Source: Lutibacter sp. (GTDB lineage: Bacteria > Bacteroidota > Bacteroidia > Flavobacteriales > Flavobacteriaceae). From it: 14,431 nucleotides of DNA. The stretch is from contig JAKIVA010000057.1 of the NCBI GenBank assembly GCA_021647265.1, forward strand, positions 1 to 14,431. Direction: 5' to 3'. Within the stretch, counting starts at the first letter, position 1. Each line of letters starts with the position of its first letter. The notes beneath the pieces were generated by a model, which saw only the letters and a list, made by a program, of their open reading frames with translations, ran no database searches and was not told the origin of the DNA. Below are positions 8,428 through 14,431 of the stretch, piece by piece. A program made the position numbers and the translations under genes.

Positions 8428-8859
8428 ATGAAAGTACAAATTATCAATAAATCTAAACATGAAAACCCTAGTTATGAAACCATTGCATCAGCAGGAATGG
8501 ATTTACGTGCAAATATTTCAGAAGAAATTACACTAAAACCTTTAGAGAGAGCTATTGTTAAAACTGGGTTATTTATTGCTTTACCTGTAGGTTTTGAAGC
8601 GCAAGTTCGTCCACGTAGTGGTTTGGCAGCAAAAAAAGGAATAACAGTTTTGAATTCTCCTGGAACTATTGATGCTGATTATAGAGGTGAAATTGGTGTA
8701 ATTTTAGTGAATTTGTCTAATGAAAATTTTGTGATAAACAATGGTGAACGAATTGCACAATTGGTAATTGCAAAACACGAGCGTGCAGTATGGGAACAGG
8801 TAGATGTTTTAAATGAAACAGATAGAGGTTCTGGTGGGTTTGGAAGTACTGGAATGTGA
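8428..8859 (+). CDS. dut: dUTP diphosphatase (dUTPase)
   Basis: The enzyme hydrolyses dUTP to dUMP and pyrophosphate, keeping uracil out of DNA and supplying dUMP for thymidylate synthesis; it acts as a cytoplasmic homotrimer. All five trimeric dUTPase motifs are present in order over 143 residues: A-G-M-D-L-R-A (22-28), R-P-R-S-G-L-A (61-67), L-N-S-P-G-T-I-D-A-D-Y-R-G-E-I (75-89) with the catalytic aspartate, G-E-R-I-A-Q (106-111), and R-G-S-G-G-F-G-S-T-G (133-142) closing over the nucleotide. Length and start are normal. It is the last gene of the flippase-methyltransferase-dut operon and is followed ten bases later by a strong palindrome. Confidence 0.97.
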   Translation: MKVQIINKSKHENPSYETIASAGMDLRANISEEITLKPLERAIVKTGLFIALPVGFEAQVRPRSGLAAKKGITVLNSPGTIDADYRGEIGVILVNLSNENFVINNGERIAQLVIAKHERAVWEQVDVLNETDRGSGGFGSTGM

Positions 8860-8868
8860 AAAATTAAA

Positions 8869-8901
8869 AGACCTGTTAGGTTTTGAAAACCTAACAGGTC
8901 T
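8869..8901. repeat. 33-base near-perfect palindrome, REP-like hairpin / probable terminator of the dut operon
   Basis: The arms AGACCTGTTAGGTTTT (8869-8884) and AAAACCTAACAGGTCT (8886-8901) are exact reverse complements with a single G between them. This would form a very stable hairpin in RNA of either strand. No T-run follows, so it is not a textbook terminator. From memory, hairpins built on CCTGTTAGGTTTT are scattered between genes in flavobacterial genomes, so this may be a dispersed repeat used as a transcript end. Copy number could not be checked. Confidence 0.75.
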
Positions 8902-9059
8902 AAGATATATTTAAATAACAACTAAATCGGTGAGTATATGAAAAGTAGCAGGTTAAAATACATTTACTTTTCAGTTAAACACAAATACACAAACCTTAAT
9001 ATTATGTACTTTTCTCACTATTTTTATATACATTGTTAACCGTAGTTTATTATTTTCAG

Positions 9060-9067
9060 TAAATTTG
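9060..9067 (+). promoter_or_regulatory. TAnnTTTG -7 element before the PIN-partner gene
   Basis: TAAATTTG matches the Bacteroidota -7 element. A TTG at 9033-9035 lies 24 bases upstream, slightly longer than the usual 17-23 spacing, so the -33 match is weak. Transcription would begin near 9071-9074, which helps decide the start codon of the next gene. Confidence 0.45.
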
Positions 9068-9079
9068 TATTTTAGACAC

Positions 9080-9847
9080 GTGGAAGAACAAGGGTATATA
9101 GAATTAAGAGTTACAAATAAGGGCAACACTTTAAGTCCTAAAGATATTGATATAAATGAAGTAAAAGATTTTATATCAGATGTCGAATCATTTTTATATC
9201 CTAACCGTAAAGAAAAACAAAATCGACCACATATTTCTTATGATATAGAAGAAGGGTCTGCTAAACATAAATTCTTTTTGCCGATTACAGCTGTTATTTT
9301 ATTCAATGGATTAACTAGTGAAATAAAAAATAGAAATAATCTTGATTTTTTAGATTATAAAAGACAATCAATAATTGATAAGTTTCAAAAAAAAGCTATT
9401 GAGAAGGGTTATGTTATCGAATTTAATAATTCCATTTCAAAAGAATCATCTCTTACCATAGATTACACTACAAATTTTGAAATGATTGCGCCCACTTTTT
9501 ATGAAAGTGAATTTTATCTTTATGGAGAAATTTATCAAGAAGGAGGAAAAACTCCAAATTTACATATAAGCACAAAAAAATATGGAAACCTTACTATATC
9601 TGCAACTAAAGAGCAGATTATGGATGGTGAAAAGAAAACATATAAACCATATGGTATTAAAGTCCGTGGCAAAAAGAGTCTTGAAGACGATTCATTGACA
9701 GATTTAAAATTAGTAGAATTTATTCAATATAAACCTGTTTTTGATAAATCTCTTTTGGAAAAAGTGATTGAAAAAGCGTCTACAAATTTGAGTCAAATTA
9801 CAAATGTTGATGCTTGGCTGAATGGTATAAAAACAGAGGGAATATGA
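9080..9847 (+). CDS. Protein of unknown family, partner of the PIN-domain gene
   Basis: I do not recognise this family. The start is taken as GTG at 9080-9082, giving 255 residues beginning (M)E-E-Q-G-Y-I-E-L-R-V-T-N-K-G. The only other start nearby, TTG at 9065, overlaps the probable -7 promoter element and would not be transcribed. The protein is soluble, with no signal peptide or membrane helix. It looks alpha/beta: an N-terminal strand and helix, a H-I-S-Y-D-I-E-E-G-S-A-K-H-K-F segment, then a beta-rich second half (E-F-Y-L-Y-G-E-I-Y-Q-E-G-G-K-T-P-N-L-H-I). Its stop overlaps the ATG of the PIN gene (ATGA), so the two are translationally coupled. By position it could be an antitoxin or regulator for the nuclease, but at 255 residues it is much larger than usual VapB-type antitoxins and shows no obvious DNA-binding domain. 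Function is inferred from position only. Confidence 0.7.
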   Translation: MEEQGYIELRVTNKGNTLSPKDIDINEVKDFISDVESFLYPNRKEKQNRPHISYDIEEGSAKHKFFLPITAVILFNGLTSEIKNRNNLDFLDYKRQSIIDKFQKKAIEKGYVIEFNNSISKESSLTIDYTTNFEMIAPTFYESEFYLYGEIYQEGGKTPNLHISTKKYGNLTISATKEQIMDGEKKTYKPYGIKVRGKKSLEDDSLTDLKLVEFIQYKPVFDKSLLEKVIEKASTNLSQITNVDAWLNGIKTEGI

Positions 9848-10326
9848 AAGGGGTAGAAAGTGTACTTTTGGATAGTTCTTTTTGTATTCACTTATTGAAA
9901 TTAGACGCAGACTTTCATTAAAATGCAGTTGACTATTATGAATATTTTTTAGAGAATAGGATAGAAATGTATTTGTCAACCATCGTTGTTAGCGAATACG
10001 CTGTTGGTGATAATCCAGATAACTTACTTTCACTAAATGTTTTTCGTTTATTAGAATTTGATTATGCCGATGCTAAAATCGCAGGAAGTTTTTTTGCTGA
10101 ACTAAAAAGCAATGAGAATTTAAGAGAATCTGAACAGCGGAAAGTAATAATTAATGATATTAAACTATTCTCTCAAATTCACAATAGAAATATTGATGCT
10201 TATATTACAAAAGACAGAAAATCATTAAGGAAAATAATTCAGCCTTTAAGGAAATCTCACAATTTAAAGTTTGAATTTATTGACTTATCCATTCCGTTAA
10301 ATGATAAGTTAGGAAGGTTTTTCTAA
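9844..10326 (+). pseudogene. PIN-domain ribonuclease (VapC-like), interrupted by an in-frame TAA at codon 26
   Basis: Read through the stop, this is a 160-codon PIN domain of normal VapC length. PIN nucleases are metal-dependent RNases, often toxins. The acidic residues fit the fold: Asp10 (V-L-L-D-S-S-F), Glu51 (V-V-S-E-Y-A), Asp105 (I-N-D-I-K-L-F) and Asp124 (Y-I-T-K-D-R-K-S-L). The ATG at 9844 overlaps the preceding stop by four bases. After D-A-D-F-H the codon at 9919-9921 is TAA, and the same frame then continues N-A-V-D-Y-Y-E-Y-F-L-E-N without another stop for 134 codons. One base change (for example CAA to TAA) explains it. An internal ATG at 9967 could restart translation, but that product of 119 residues lacks Asp10 and the first strand and should be inactive. 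It is probably a recently silenced toxin-like gene; a sequencing error or stop readthrough cannot be excluded. Confidence 0.85.
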
Positions 10327-10424
10327 TTACAGCTAACTGTTTATTGGATGTTAGGTAAAATATTACGAAACGAGAAACAACAGAATACAGTAAAAGAATA
10401 AAAATTGTAATATTTCGATAAAAT

Positions 10425-11780
10425 ATGTTTGATATTGATAAAGGTTTAAAAGGTTCAATAGTACATCATAAGCCTTTAAATGATTTACAATTAAAAAGAT
10501 TATTACTAATTTTTGATGAACTTCACTTCACTCCTCCAGAGGATAATAATTATTTTCTAGAAAAAGGGGCAATTTGCTACAGATATCAAATTGAGAAAGA
10601 TAGAAAGATATTGTACAGTTTAGATGGTCATAAACTTCTAAAAAAATATAATCACGTAAAAGAACCTGAAGTACCTGAAGGAAGTCTAGCAATAGCAAGT
10701 GTTTTAAGAATACCTAAAAATTCTAAATTATACCCTTTTGACCCAATAATATTAACCGATGTTTTACCATATTTTAAAGGTAAAGAATTCCAAAAAAAAG
10801 AAGAAAGGTTATTTGAAAAATTTGAAAAAGCAATAAACAAAGATCATATAAAAATTATAGATTATAAAAGCACTGATTTTTATATAAAAAATGCTATTCC
10901 ATTAAAAATAGCATATGACTTTGATGTTAGTGATTCTGATTCAATTGATATTCTAAAACCACTATTTGTAAATGAAATATCAAAAACCCCAGATATGTTT
11001 ATTCCGAGTCCATCATTCCCAGAGCTCACAACTTTTAAACATTTTCCACAAATAAAATATAATTCAACATTTAGAAATGATACGGATAACCTCCAATATG
11101 AATATGAAAGACAATTTTTCAGTATTGTTGCTAAAGTGAATAAAAAATTAGCTCTAACTGAAAAGTTTAACCTAATTCCGATTATAATTGATGACAGTAT
11201 TCATAATTATTATCAACATAAAATTGTAAAGTCAAAAAAAAATAGTGATATAGATTTTAATAACGAGTGGAATAATTCAAATGATTATAAATTAATGAAT
11301 TTAAATAATTTACTTTTTAAATCTTCCAATATTTTTATTACAGACAACCAATTAAGACAAATTTCAATTTCTGAAATCCTTAATTATAAGGAAAGATGTA
11401 TCAATGAGCTATACAAATTAAGAAAGGGACTATTTCCAGAAATTAATAACATTGTTAAAACCAATTTTGATTTTAATGACATATCTGAAATAAATAAATT
11501 AATCGGCAAAAAAATAATACCAGAGTTCCATAAATATCAAGAACTACAAAATGAAATTCTTGCAAAGTCCGTAAAAAACATAATAAAATATTCTGTTGGA
11601 ATCGGCTCTGCATATTTTGGATTTGTTCAAGGGCTTTCTCCTTTATTAATTTCAGTATTGAGTGGAGCAAGTCCATTACTTGCTGATAATATTTTACAAT
11701 TATCAGATAAATTTAGAGAAAAACGGAAAAGAAAATATGAAAACACATTTTCATATTTTTTAAATTTAAATAAAAGTTAA
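10425..11780 (+). CDS. Uncharacterised 451-residue protein of the accessory island
   Basis: I do not recognise the family. The protein begins M-F-D-I-D-K-G-L-K-G-S-I-V-H-H-K-P-L, followed by a hydrophobic strand segment L-K-R-L-L-L-I-F-D-E-L-H-F-T-P-P-E-D-N (about 23-41). That arrangement recalls several uncharacterised bacterial families whose N-terminus pairs an L-L-x-F-D-x-I-x-x-P segment with a long helical body. The middle is charged and lysine/asparagine-rich. Residues about 388-423 are small and hydrophobic (Y-S-V-G-I-G-S-A-Y-F-G-F, S-P-L-L-I-S-V-L-S-G-A-S-P-L-L) and could be one or two membrane-inserting helices. A basic tail follows (R-E-K-R-K-R-K-Y-E-N). No signal peptide, nuclease or nucleotide-binding motif is visible. 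It lies 98 bases after the PIN gene on the same strand with its own upstream inverted repeat, so it is probably a separate transcription unit. The frame is intact and long, so it is a real gene. No function is proposed. Confidence 0.8.
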   Translation: MFDIDKGLKGSIVHHKPLNDLQLKRLLLIFDELHFTPPEDNNYFLEKGAICYRYQIEKDRKILYSLDGHKLLKKYNHVKEPEVPEGSLAIASVLRIPKNSKLYPFDPIILTDVLPYFKGKEFQKKEERLFEKFEKAINKDHIKIIDYKSTDFYIKNAIPLKIAYDFDVSDSDSIDILKPLFVNEISKTPDMFIPSPSFPELTTFKHFPQIKYNSTFRNDTDNLQYEYERQFFSIVAKVNKKLALTEKFNLIPIIIDDSIHNYYQHKIVKSKKNSDIDFNNEWNNSNDYKLMNLNNLLFKSSNIFITDNQLRQISISEILNYKERCINELYKLRKGLFPEINNIVKTNFDFNDISEINKLIGKKIIPEFHKYQELQNEILAKSVKNIIKYSVGIGSAYFGFVQGLSPLLISVLSGASPLLADNILQLSDKFREKRKRKYENTFSYFLNLNKS

Positions 11781-11851
11781 TCTAAAATAGATTCAAATGA
11801 AAATTGATGGAAATTTGACAAATAAATTGATAAAAATAACAATTCAATTTT

Positions 11852-11922
11852 AGCCCCGATAGCAGTGACAGCTTTTTTGGTGTTTTACCAAAAAACTTTA
11901 ACGGATAGCGGGAAATAGCTTC
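11852..11922 (+). ncRNA. Structured repeat resembling the flavo-1 RNA motif
   Basis: This compact segment is richer in G+C than its surroundings. TAGCCCCGATAGCAGTG (11851-11867) and ACGGATAGCGGGAAATAGCT (11901-11920) flank a perfect 9-base-pair hairpin, TTTTTTGGT (11873-11881) with ACCAAAAAA (11887-11895), loop GTTTT. Outer pairing AGC with GCT and CCCG with CGGG is possible around it. Elements of this shape (AGCCC-GAT-G-AG ... AGCGGA-AGC-GGA--TAGCT around a variable hairpin) are common between genes in flavobacteria, and I believe they correspond to flavo-1, a conserved RNA of unknown function. The family name and strand are from memory and were not checked with a covariance model. Confidence 0.5.
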
Positions 11923-11958
11923 AAAAAAATAAAAGAGAAAGTGATTTTACATCAACCC

Positions 11959-11979
11959 GAACCTACCAGCAGCAGGTTC
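11959..11979. repeat. Small hairpin between the island and recA
   Basis: GAACCT (11959-11964) and AGGTTC (11974-11979) are exact inverted repeats around ACCAGCAGC. It lies 56 bases past the recA stop on the minus strand and 37 bases past the flavo-1-like segment on the plus strand. No T-run follows on either side. It may be part of a dispersed intergenic repeat or a weak end point for recA transcripts. Confidence 0.45.
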
Positions 11980-12035
11980 AGAATGACTATTTTTATAAGT
12001 TTTTCATACAGCTTATTTAAAAAATGTATTTCTTA

Positions 12036-13043
12036 TTATTCTTTACTATTTATAGTTTCTTTAATTTTTGTTTCTAGTTCGTCTGCTAATTCTGGATTAT
12101 CTTGAATTAAAGCTTTAACAGCATCACGTCCTTGACCTAATTTGGTATCGCCATAACTAAACCATGAACCACTTTTTTTAACAATTCCGAACTCAACACC
12201 TAAATCTAAAATCTCACCTGTTTTAGAAATACCTTTGCCATACATAATGTCAAATTCAGCTATTCTAAACGGTGGTGCTACTTTATTTTTTACCACTTTA
12301 ACCTTCGTACTGTTACCAATAACTTTATCTCCATCTTTAATTTGAGTTCTTCTACGAATATCTAAACGAACAGAAGCATAGAATTTTAATGCATTACCCC
12401 CTGTAGTTGTTTCAGGATTACCAAACATTACACCTATTTTTTCTCGTAACTGATTTATAAAGATAACAGTACAATTTGTTTTATGAATGGTACCTGTTAA
12501 TTTACGAAGTGCTTGTGACATTAAACGGGCGTGCAATCCCATTTTAGAGTCTCCCATTTCACCTTCAATTTCACTTTTTGGTGTTAATGCGGCAACTGAA
12601 TCTATTACAATAATATCAATAGCACCTGAACTTATTAAATTATCTGTAATTTCTAATGCTTGTTCACCGTAATCGGGTTGAGAAATAATTAAATTATCTA
12701 CATCAATACCTAAATTTTGAGCATAAAAACGATCAAAAGCATGTTCAGCATCAATAAAGGCGGCAATACCTCCGGCTTTTTGAGCTTCAGCAATTGCATG
12801 TAACGTTAACGTTGTTTTACCTGATGATTCTGGTCCGTAAATTTCAATAACTCTACCACGCGGATAACCACCAACTCCTAAAGCTAAATCTAACCCTAAT
12901 GAACCTGTTGAAATAGCATCAATATCATCTATTGCCATATCTCCCATTTTCATTACAGTTCCTTTTCCATAAGATTTATCTAACTTATCTAACGTAAGTT
13001 GTAATGCTTTTAATTTTGCTGCTTTTTCTTTATCGTCTGCCAT
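12036..13043 (-). CDS. recA: Recombinase RecA
   Basis: RecA polymerises on single-stranded DNA, drives strand exchange in homologous recombination and repair, and in many bacteria activates LexA cleavage. The 335 residues are of normal length with a short C-terminal tail. Visible motifs are Walker A G-P-E-S-S-G-K-T (70-77), the catalytic glutamate Glu100 in I-D-A-E-H-A-F-D, Walker B I-I-V-I-D-S-V-A-A-L (144-153), the L1 region around E-G-E-M-G-D, and loop L2 within F-G-N-P-E-T-T-T-G-G-N-A-L-K-F-Y. The ATG start gives the usual Bacteroidota opening ending L-K-A-L-Q-L-T-L-D-K. A TATATTTT sequence upstream is one base off the -7 consensus. No LexA-type operator was recognised in the 98-base region shared with the cupin gene. 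It stands alone and ends convergently with the accessory island. Confidence 0.98.
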   Translation of the reverse strand: MADDKEKAAKLKALQLTLDKLDKSYGKGTVMKMGDMAIDDIDAISTGSLGLDLALGVGGYPRGRVIEIYGPESSGKTTLTLHAIAEAQKAGGIAAFIDAEHAFDRFYAQNLGIDVDNLIISQPDYGEQALEITDNLISSGAIDIIVIDSVAALTPKSEIEGEMGDSKMGLHARLMSQALRKLTGTIHKTNCTVIFINQLREKIGVMFGNPETTTGGNALKFYASVRLDIRRRTQIKDGDKVIGNSTKVKVVKNKVAPPFRIAEFDIMYGKGISKTGEILDLGVEFGIVKKSGSWFSYGDTKLGQGRDAVKALIQDNPELADELETKIKETINSKE

Positions 13044-13141
13044 AATTTTAATAAATAAGTTTAAATTATTTTGTTGCTAAAATATAAAAAACTATTGAGT
13101 ATATTTATCGTTTATTTATAATAATATTTATTGCTTTCGAT

Positions 13142-13480
13142 ATGAAAAAATCTTCATTAATAGAAAATGTAATTTACAACGAATTAAAACCTGCTATCTC
13201 AGTTTTATTTGAAACTGATTCAACAAAAGAAATAAGAATAGTTTTTAAAGAAAATCAACAAATGAAAGAACATAAAACTTCTTTTCCTATTACTGTTGAA
13301 ATTTTTGAAGGTGCTATTGATTTTGGTGTAAAAGGAACTATTTATAATTTGGTAAAAGGTGATTTAGTTTCATTGGAGGCGAATATGCCTCATGATTTGG
13401 TTGCTAAAAAAAATAGTATTGTACGTTTAACACTTTCTAAATTAGATACTGTTGAACGAGTTATTAAGGTTACTGAATAA
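13142..13480 (+). CDS. Small cupin-domain protein
   Basis: This is a single-domain cupin of 112 residues. Motif 1 is M-K-E-H-K-T-S-F-P-I-T-V-E-I-F-E-G (41-57), with His44 and Glu53 in metal-ligand positions but Thr46 where the second histidine of HxH usually lies. Motif 2 is G-D-L-V-S-L-E-A-N-M-P-H-D-L (73-86), with His84. The incomplete ligand set is shared by a common bacterial subfamily with an M-K-E-H-x-x-x-x-P-I-T-V core, so it may bind metal weakly or act as a ligand-binding or stress protein; no reaction can be assigned. It is divergent from recA (98 bases) and its stop is 11 bases from the convergent acetyltransferase gene. Confidence 0.85.
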   Translation: MKKSSLIENVIYNELKPAISVLFETDSTKEIRIVFKENQQMKEHKTSFPITVEIFEGAIDFGVKGTIYNLVKGDLVSLEANMPHDLVAKKNSIVRLTLSKLDTVERVIKVTE

Positions 13481-13491
13481 TATTACGATTT

Positions 13492-13935
13492 TTATTTTTT
13501 TATCATAGCAATATGTGGAATTCCATCTTCTAAATACTCGTCACCTATTTGTTTAAAATTATGTGATTCGTAAAACTTTTTTAAATAGGTTTGTGCAGAT
13601 ATTTTAATAGTAGTTTCCTTAAAATTAGTTTTAATAGCTTTAATGGAAGCTTTTACTATTTGATGCCCATAATTAAATTTTCGTTCAGTTTGTTTTACTA
13701 CAACTCTACCAATACTTGCTTCTAAAAAATAATCTCCAGGTTTGAAAATACGAGTATATGCAATTATATTATTATTTTTATAACCTATTACGTGTAAAGC
13801 TTTTTGATCTTTAGCATCAATATCCTGATACACACAATTTTGCTCAACTACAAAAACTTCACTTCGTAATTGTAAAATTTTGTACAGTTCTTTTGTGGTT
13901 AATTCTGAAAAAGATTTAATTAAAATTTTTAACAT
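13492..13935 (-). CDS. ElaA-like GNAT family N-acetyltransferase
   Basis: This 147-residue protein is close in pattern to E. coli ElaA. The hallmark L-Q-L-R-S-E-V-F-V-V-E-Q-N-C-V-Y-Q-D-I-D (21-40) matches ElaA almost residue for residue, followed by A-Y-T-R-I-F (59-64), the acetyl-CoA region I-G-R-V-V-V-K-Q-T-E-R-K-F-N-Y-G (75-90), and the C-terminal Y-L-E-D-G-I-P-H-I-A-M. The family transfers acyl groups from CoA to an unknown acceptor. In the pyrophosphate-binding loop the usual R-G-x-G/A pattern is changed to R-K-F-N-Y-G, a modest deviation. It lies 32 bases downstream of rpiB and is probably co-transcribed with it. Confidence 0.88.
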   Translation of the reverse strand: MLKILIKSFSELTTKELYKILQLRSEVFVVEQNCVYQDIDAKDQKALHVIGYKNNNIIAYTRIFKPGDYFLEASIGRVVVKQTERKFNYGHQIVKASIKAIKTNFKETTIKISAQTYLKKFYESHNFKQIGDEYLEDGIPHIAMIKK

Positions 13936-13967
13936 TAATAGAATTTATAAATTACATTAGCTGTATT

Positions 13968-14405
13968 TTAATTACAATCTATTGGTATTTTGTCAACACG
14001 TGTTTGATGTCTTCCTCCTTCAAAAGGTGTATTTAAAAATATATCTACAAAACCTAATGCTTGATGTAATGATACAAAACGAGCAGGAATACTTAAAATA
14101 TTAGCGTTATTATGTTGTCTGGCAAGGGAAACCAATTCATTATTCCAACAAAGCGCAGCTCTAACACCTTGGTGTTTATTAGCTGTTATTTGCGCTCCAT
14201 TACCACTACCACATAAAATAATTCCAAATGTAGCTTTATTAGTTTCTACAGCTTCTGCCACAGGATGAATTGCATCTGGATAATCCATACTATCATTTGT
14301 ATTAGTACCAAAATTTAAAACCTTTATACCTTTATTTTCTAAATGTTTTATAATTTCAAATTTATACTCAGTACCTGCGTGATCATTACCTATTGCAATT
14401 GTCAT
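13968..14405 (-). CDS. rpiB: Ribose-5-phosphate isomerase B
   Basis: The enzyme interconverts ribose 5-phosphate and ribulose 5-phosphate in the non-oxidative pentose phosphate pathway. The 145 residues match the RpiB/LacAB fold: G-N-D-H-A-G (6-11) for substrate binding, M-D-Y-P-D (40-44), the active-site Cys65 in I-L-C-G-S-G-N-G-A (63-71), and H98 in A-R-Q-H-N-N-A-N-I-L (95-104), which helps open the sugar ring. The cysteine distinguishes RpiB from allose-phosphate or LacA/B variants only partly, so activity on related sugar phosphates is possible. ATG at 14405 is the only sensible start. It is the first gene of a pair with the downstream acetyltransferase; the 26 bases upstream show no clear promoter before the window ends. 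Confidence 0.95.
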   Translation of the reverse strand: MTIAIGNDHAGTEYKFEIIKHLENKGIKVLNFGTNTNDSMDYPDAIHPVAEAVETNKATFGIILCGSGNGAQITANKHQGVRAALCWNNELVSLARQHNNANILSIPARFVSLHQALGFVDIFLNTPFEGGRHQTRVDKIPIDCN

Positions 14406-14431
14406 AAATAAATTTTTATATTTTGTAAGTA

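Noticed and set aside
9710..9979. Minus-strand open frame across the junction of the PIN partner and PIN genes (possible antisense antitoxin)
   Set aside because: The composition is random-looking, no promoter is seen, and it is explained as the complement of coding sequence.
9967..10326. A separate 119-residue gene starting at ATG 9967
   Set aside because: It begins inside a PIN fold and lacks the first strand and Asp10; continuity with the upstream frame through one stop codon explains it better.
10331..10357. attC-like site of an integron cassette (GCTAAC ... GTTAGGT after the PIN gene)
   Set aside because: The arms are only 12 bases apart, far too short for attC, the left core does not match RYYYAAC, and no integrase or cassette series is present.
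13044..13141. LexA/SOS operator in the recA-cupin intergenic region
   Set aside because: No CTGT-N8-ACAG, GAAC-N4-GTTC or similar dyad is visible; only AT-rich sequence.
1..14431. CRISPR array, tRNA or rRNA genes, prophage structural genes
   Set aside because: No regularly spaced repeats, cloverleaf with CCA-type end, or phage protein families were seen on either strand.

Overview
The window looks like a chromosomal segment from a marine or aquatic flavobacterium (Bacteroidota, Flavobacteriia). Four things point there: very low G+C, start regions without Shine-Dalgarno sequences, several copies of the Bacteroidota -7 promoter element (TAnnTTTG), and protein families with flavobacterial flavour (GpsA with a GPCHAEEVA motif, RecA starting MADDKEKAAKLKALQ, and a TTG-started flippase linked to dut). 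No tRNA, rRNA, CRISPR array or phage structural gene was seen, and no gene-free stretch exceeds 300 bases. The longest are about 220 bases after dut and 255 bases before recA.

Left part (1-4555, all minus strand). The 5' end of an IS30-family transposase runs off the left edge. Its element end cuts a gene for an exported PD40/WD40-like propeller protein exactly where the conserved I-Y-F-S-S-N signature begins. That broken gene lies 49 bases downstream of a 984-residue soluble hybrid histidine kinase (GAF, three PAS, HisKA, HATPase, receiver). Upstream of the kinase is a HemG-type protoporphyrinogen oxidase, which is not the usual enzyme for this step in Bacteroidota.

Middle part (4652-8901). 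On the minus strand are gpsA and a cold-shock protein gene, each with a recognisable promoter; the cold-shock gene ends in a hairpin terminator. Divergent from gpsA is a compact plus-strand operon of a polysaccharide flippase, a SAM methyltransferase and dut. It ends in a near-perfect 33-base palindrome.

Accessory island (about 8902-11980, plus strand). Between dut and recA, bounded by the palindrome on one side and by a structured RNA-like repeat (flavo-1-like) plus a hairpin on the other, are three genes. A 255-residue protein of unknown family is translationally coupled (ATGA overlap) to a PIN-domain ribonuclease of the VapC type. The PIN gene carries an in-frame TAA at codon 26 although all four acidic active-site residues and the rest of the frame are intact. 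A 451-residue orphan protein follows. This is the most interesting part of the window: a toxin-like module with an unusually large partner and a recently silenced nuclease.

Right part (12036-14431). recA (minus) is divergent from a small cupin gene (plus). The cupin gene converges on a minus-strand pair, rpiB followed by an ElaA-like GNAT acetyltransferase. These are ordinary core genes.
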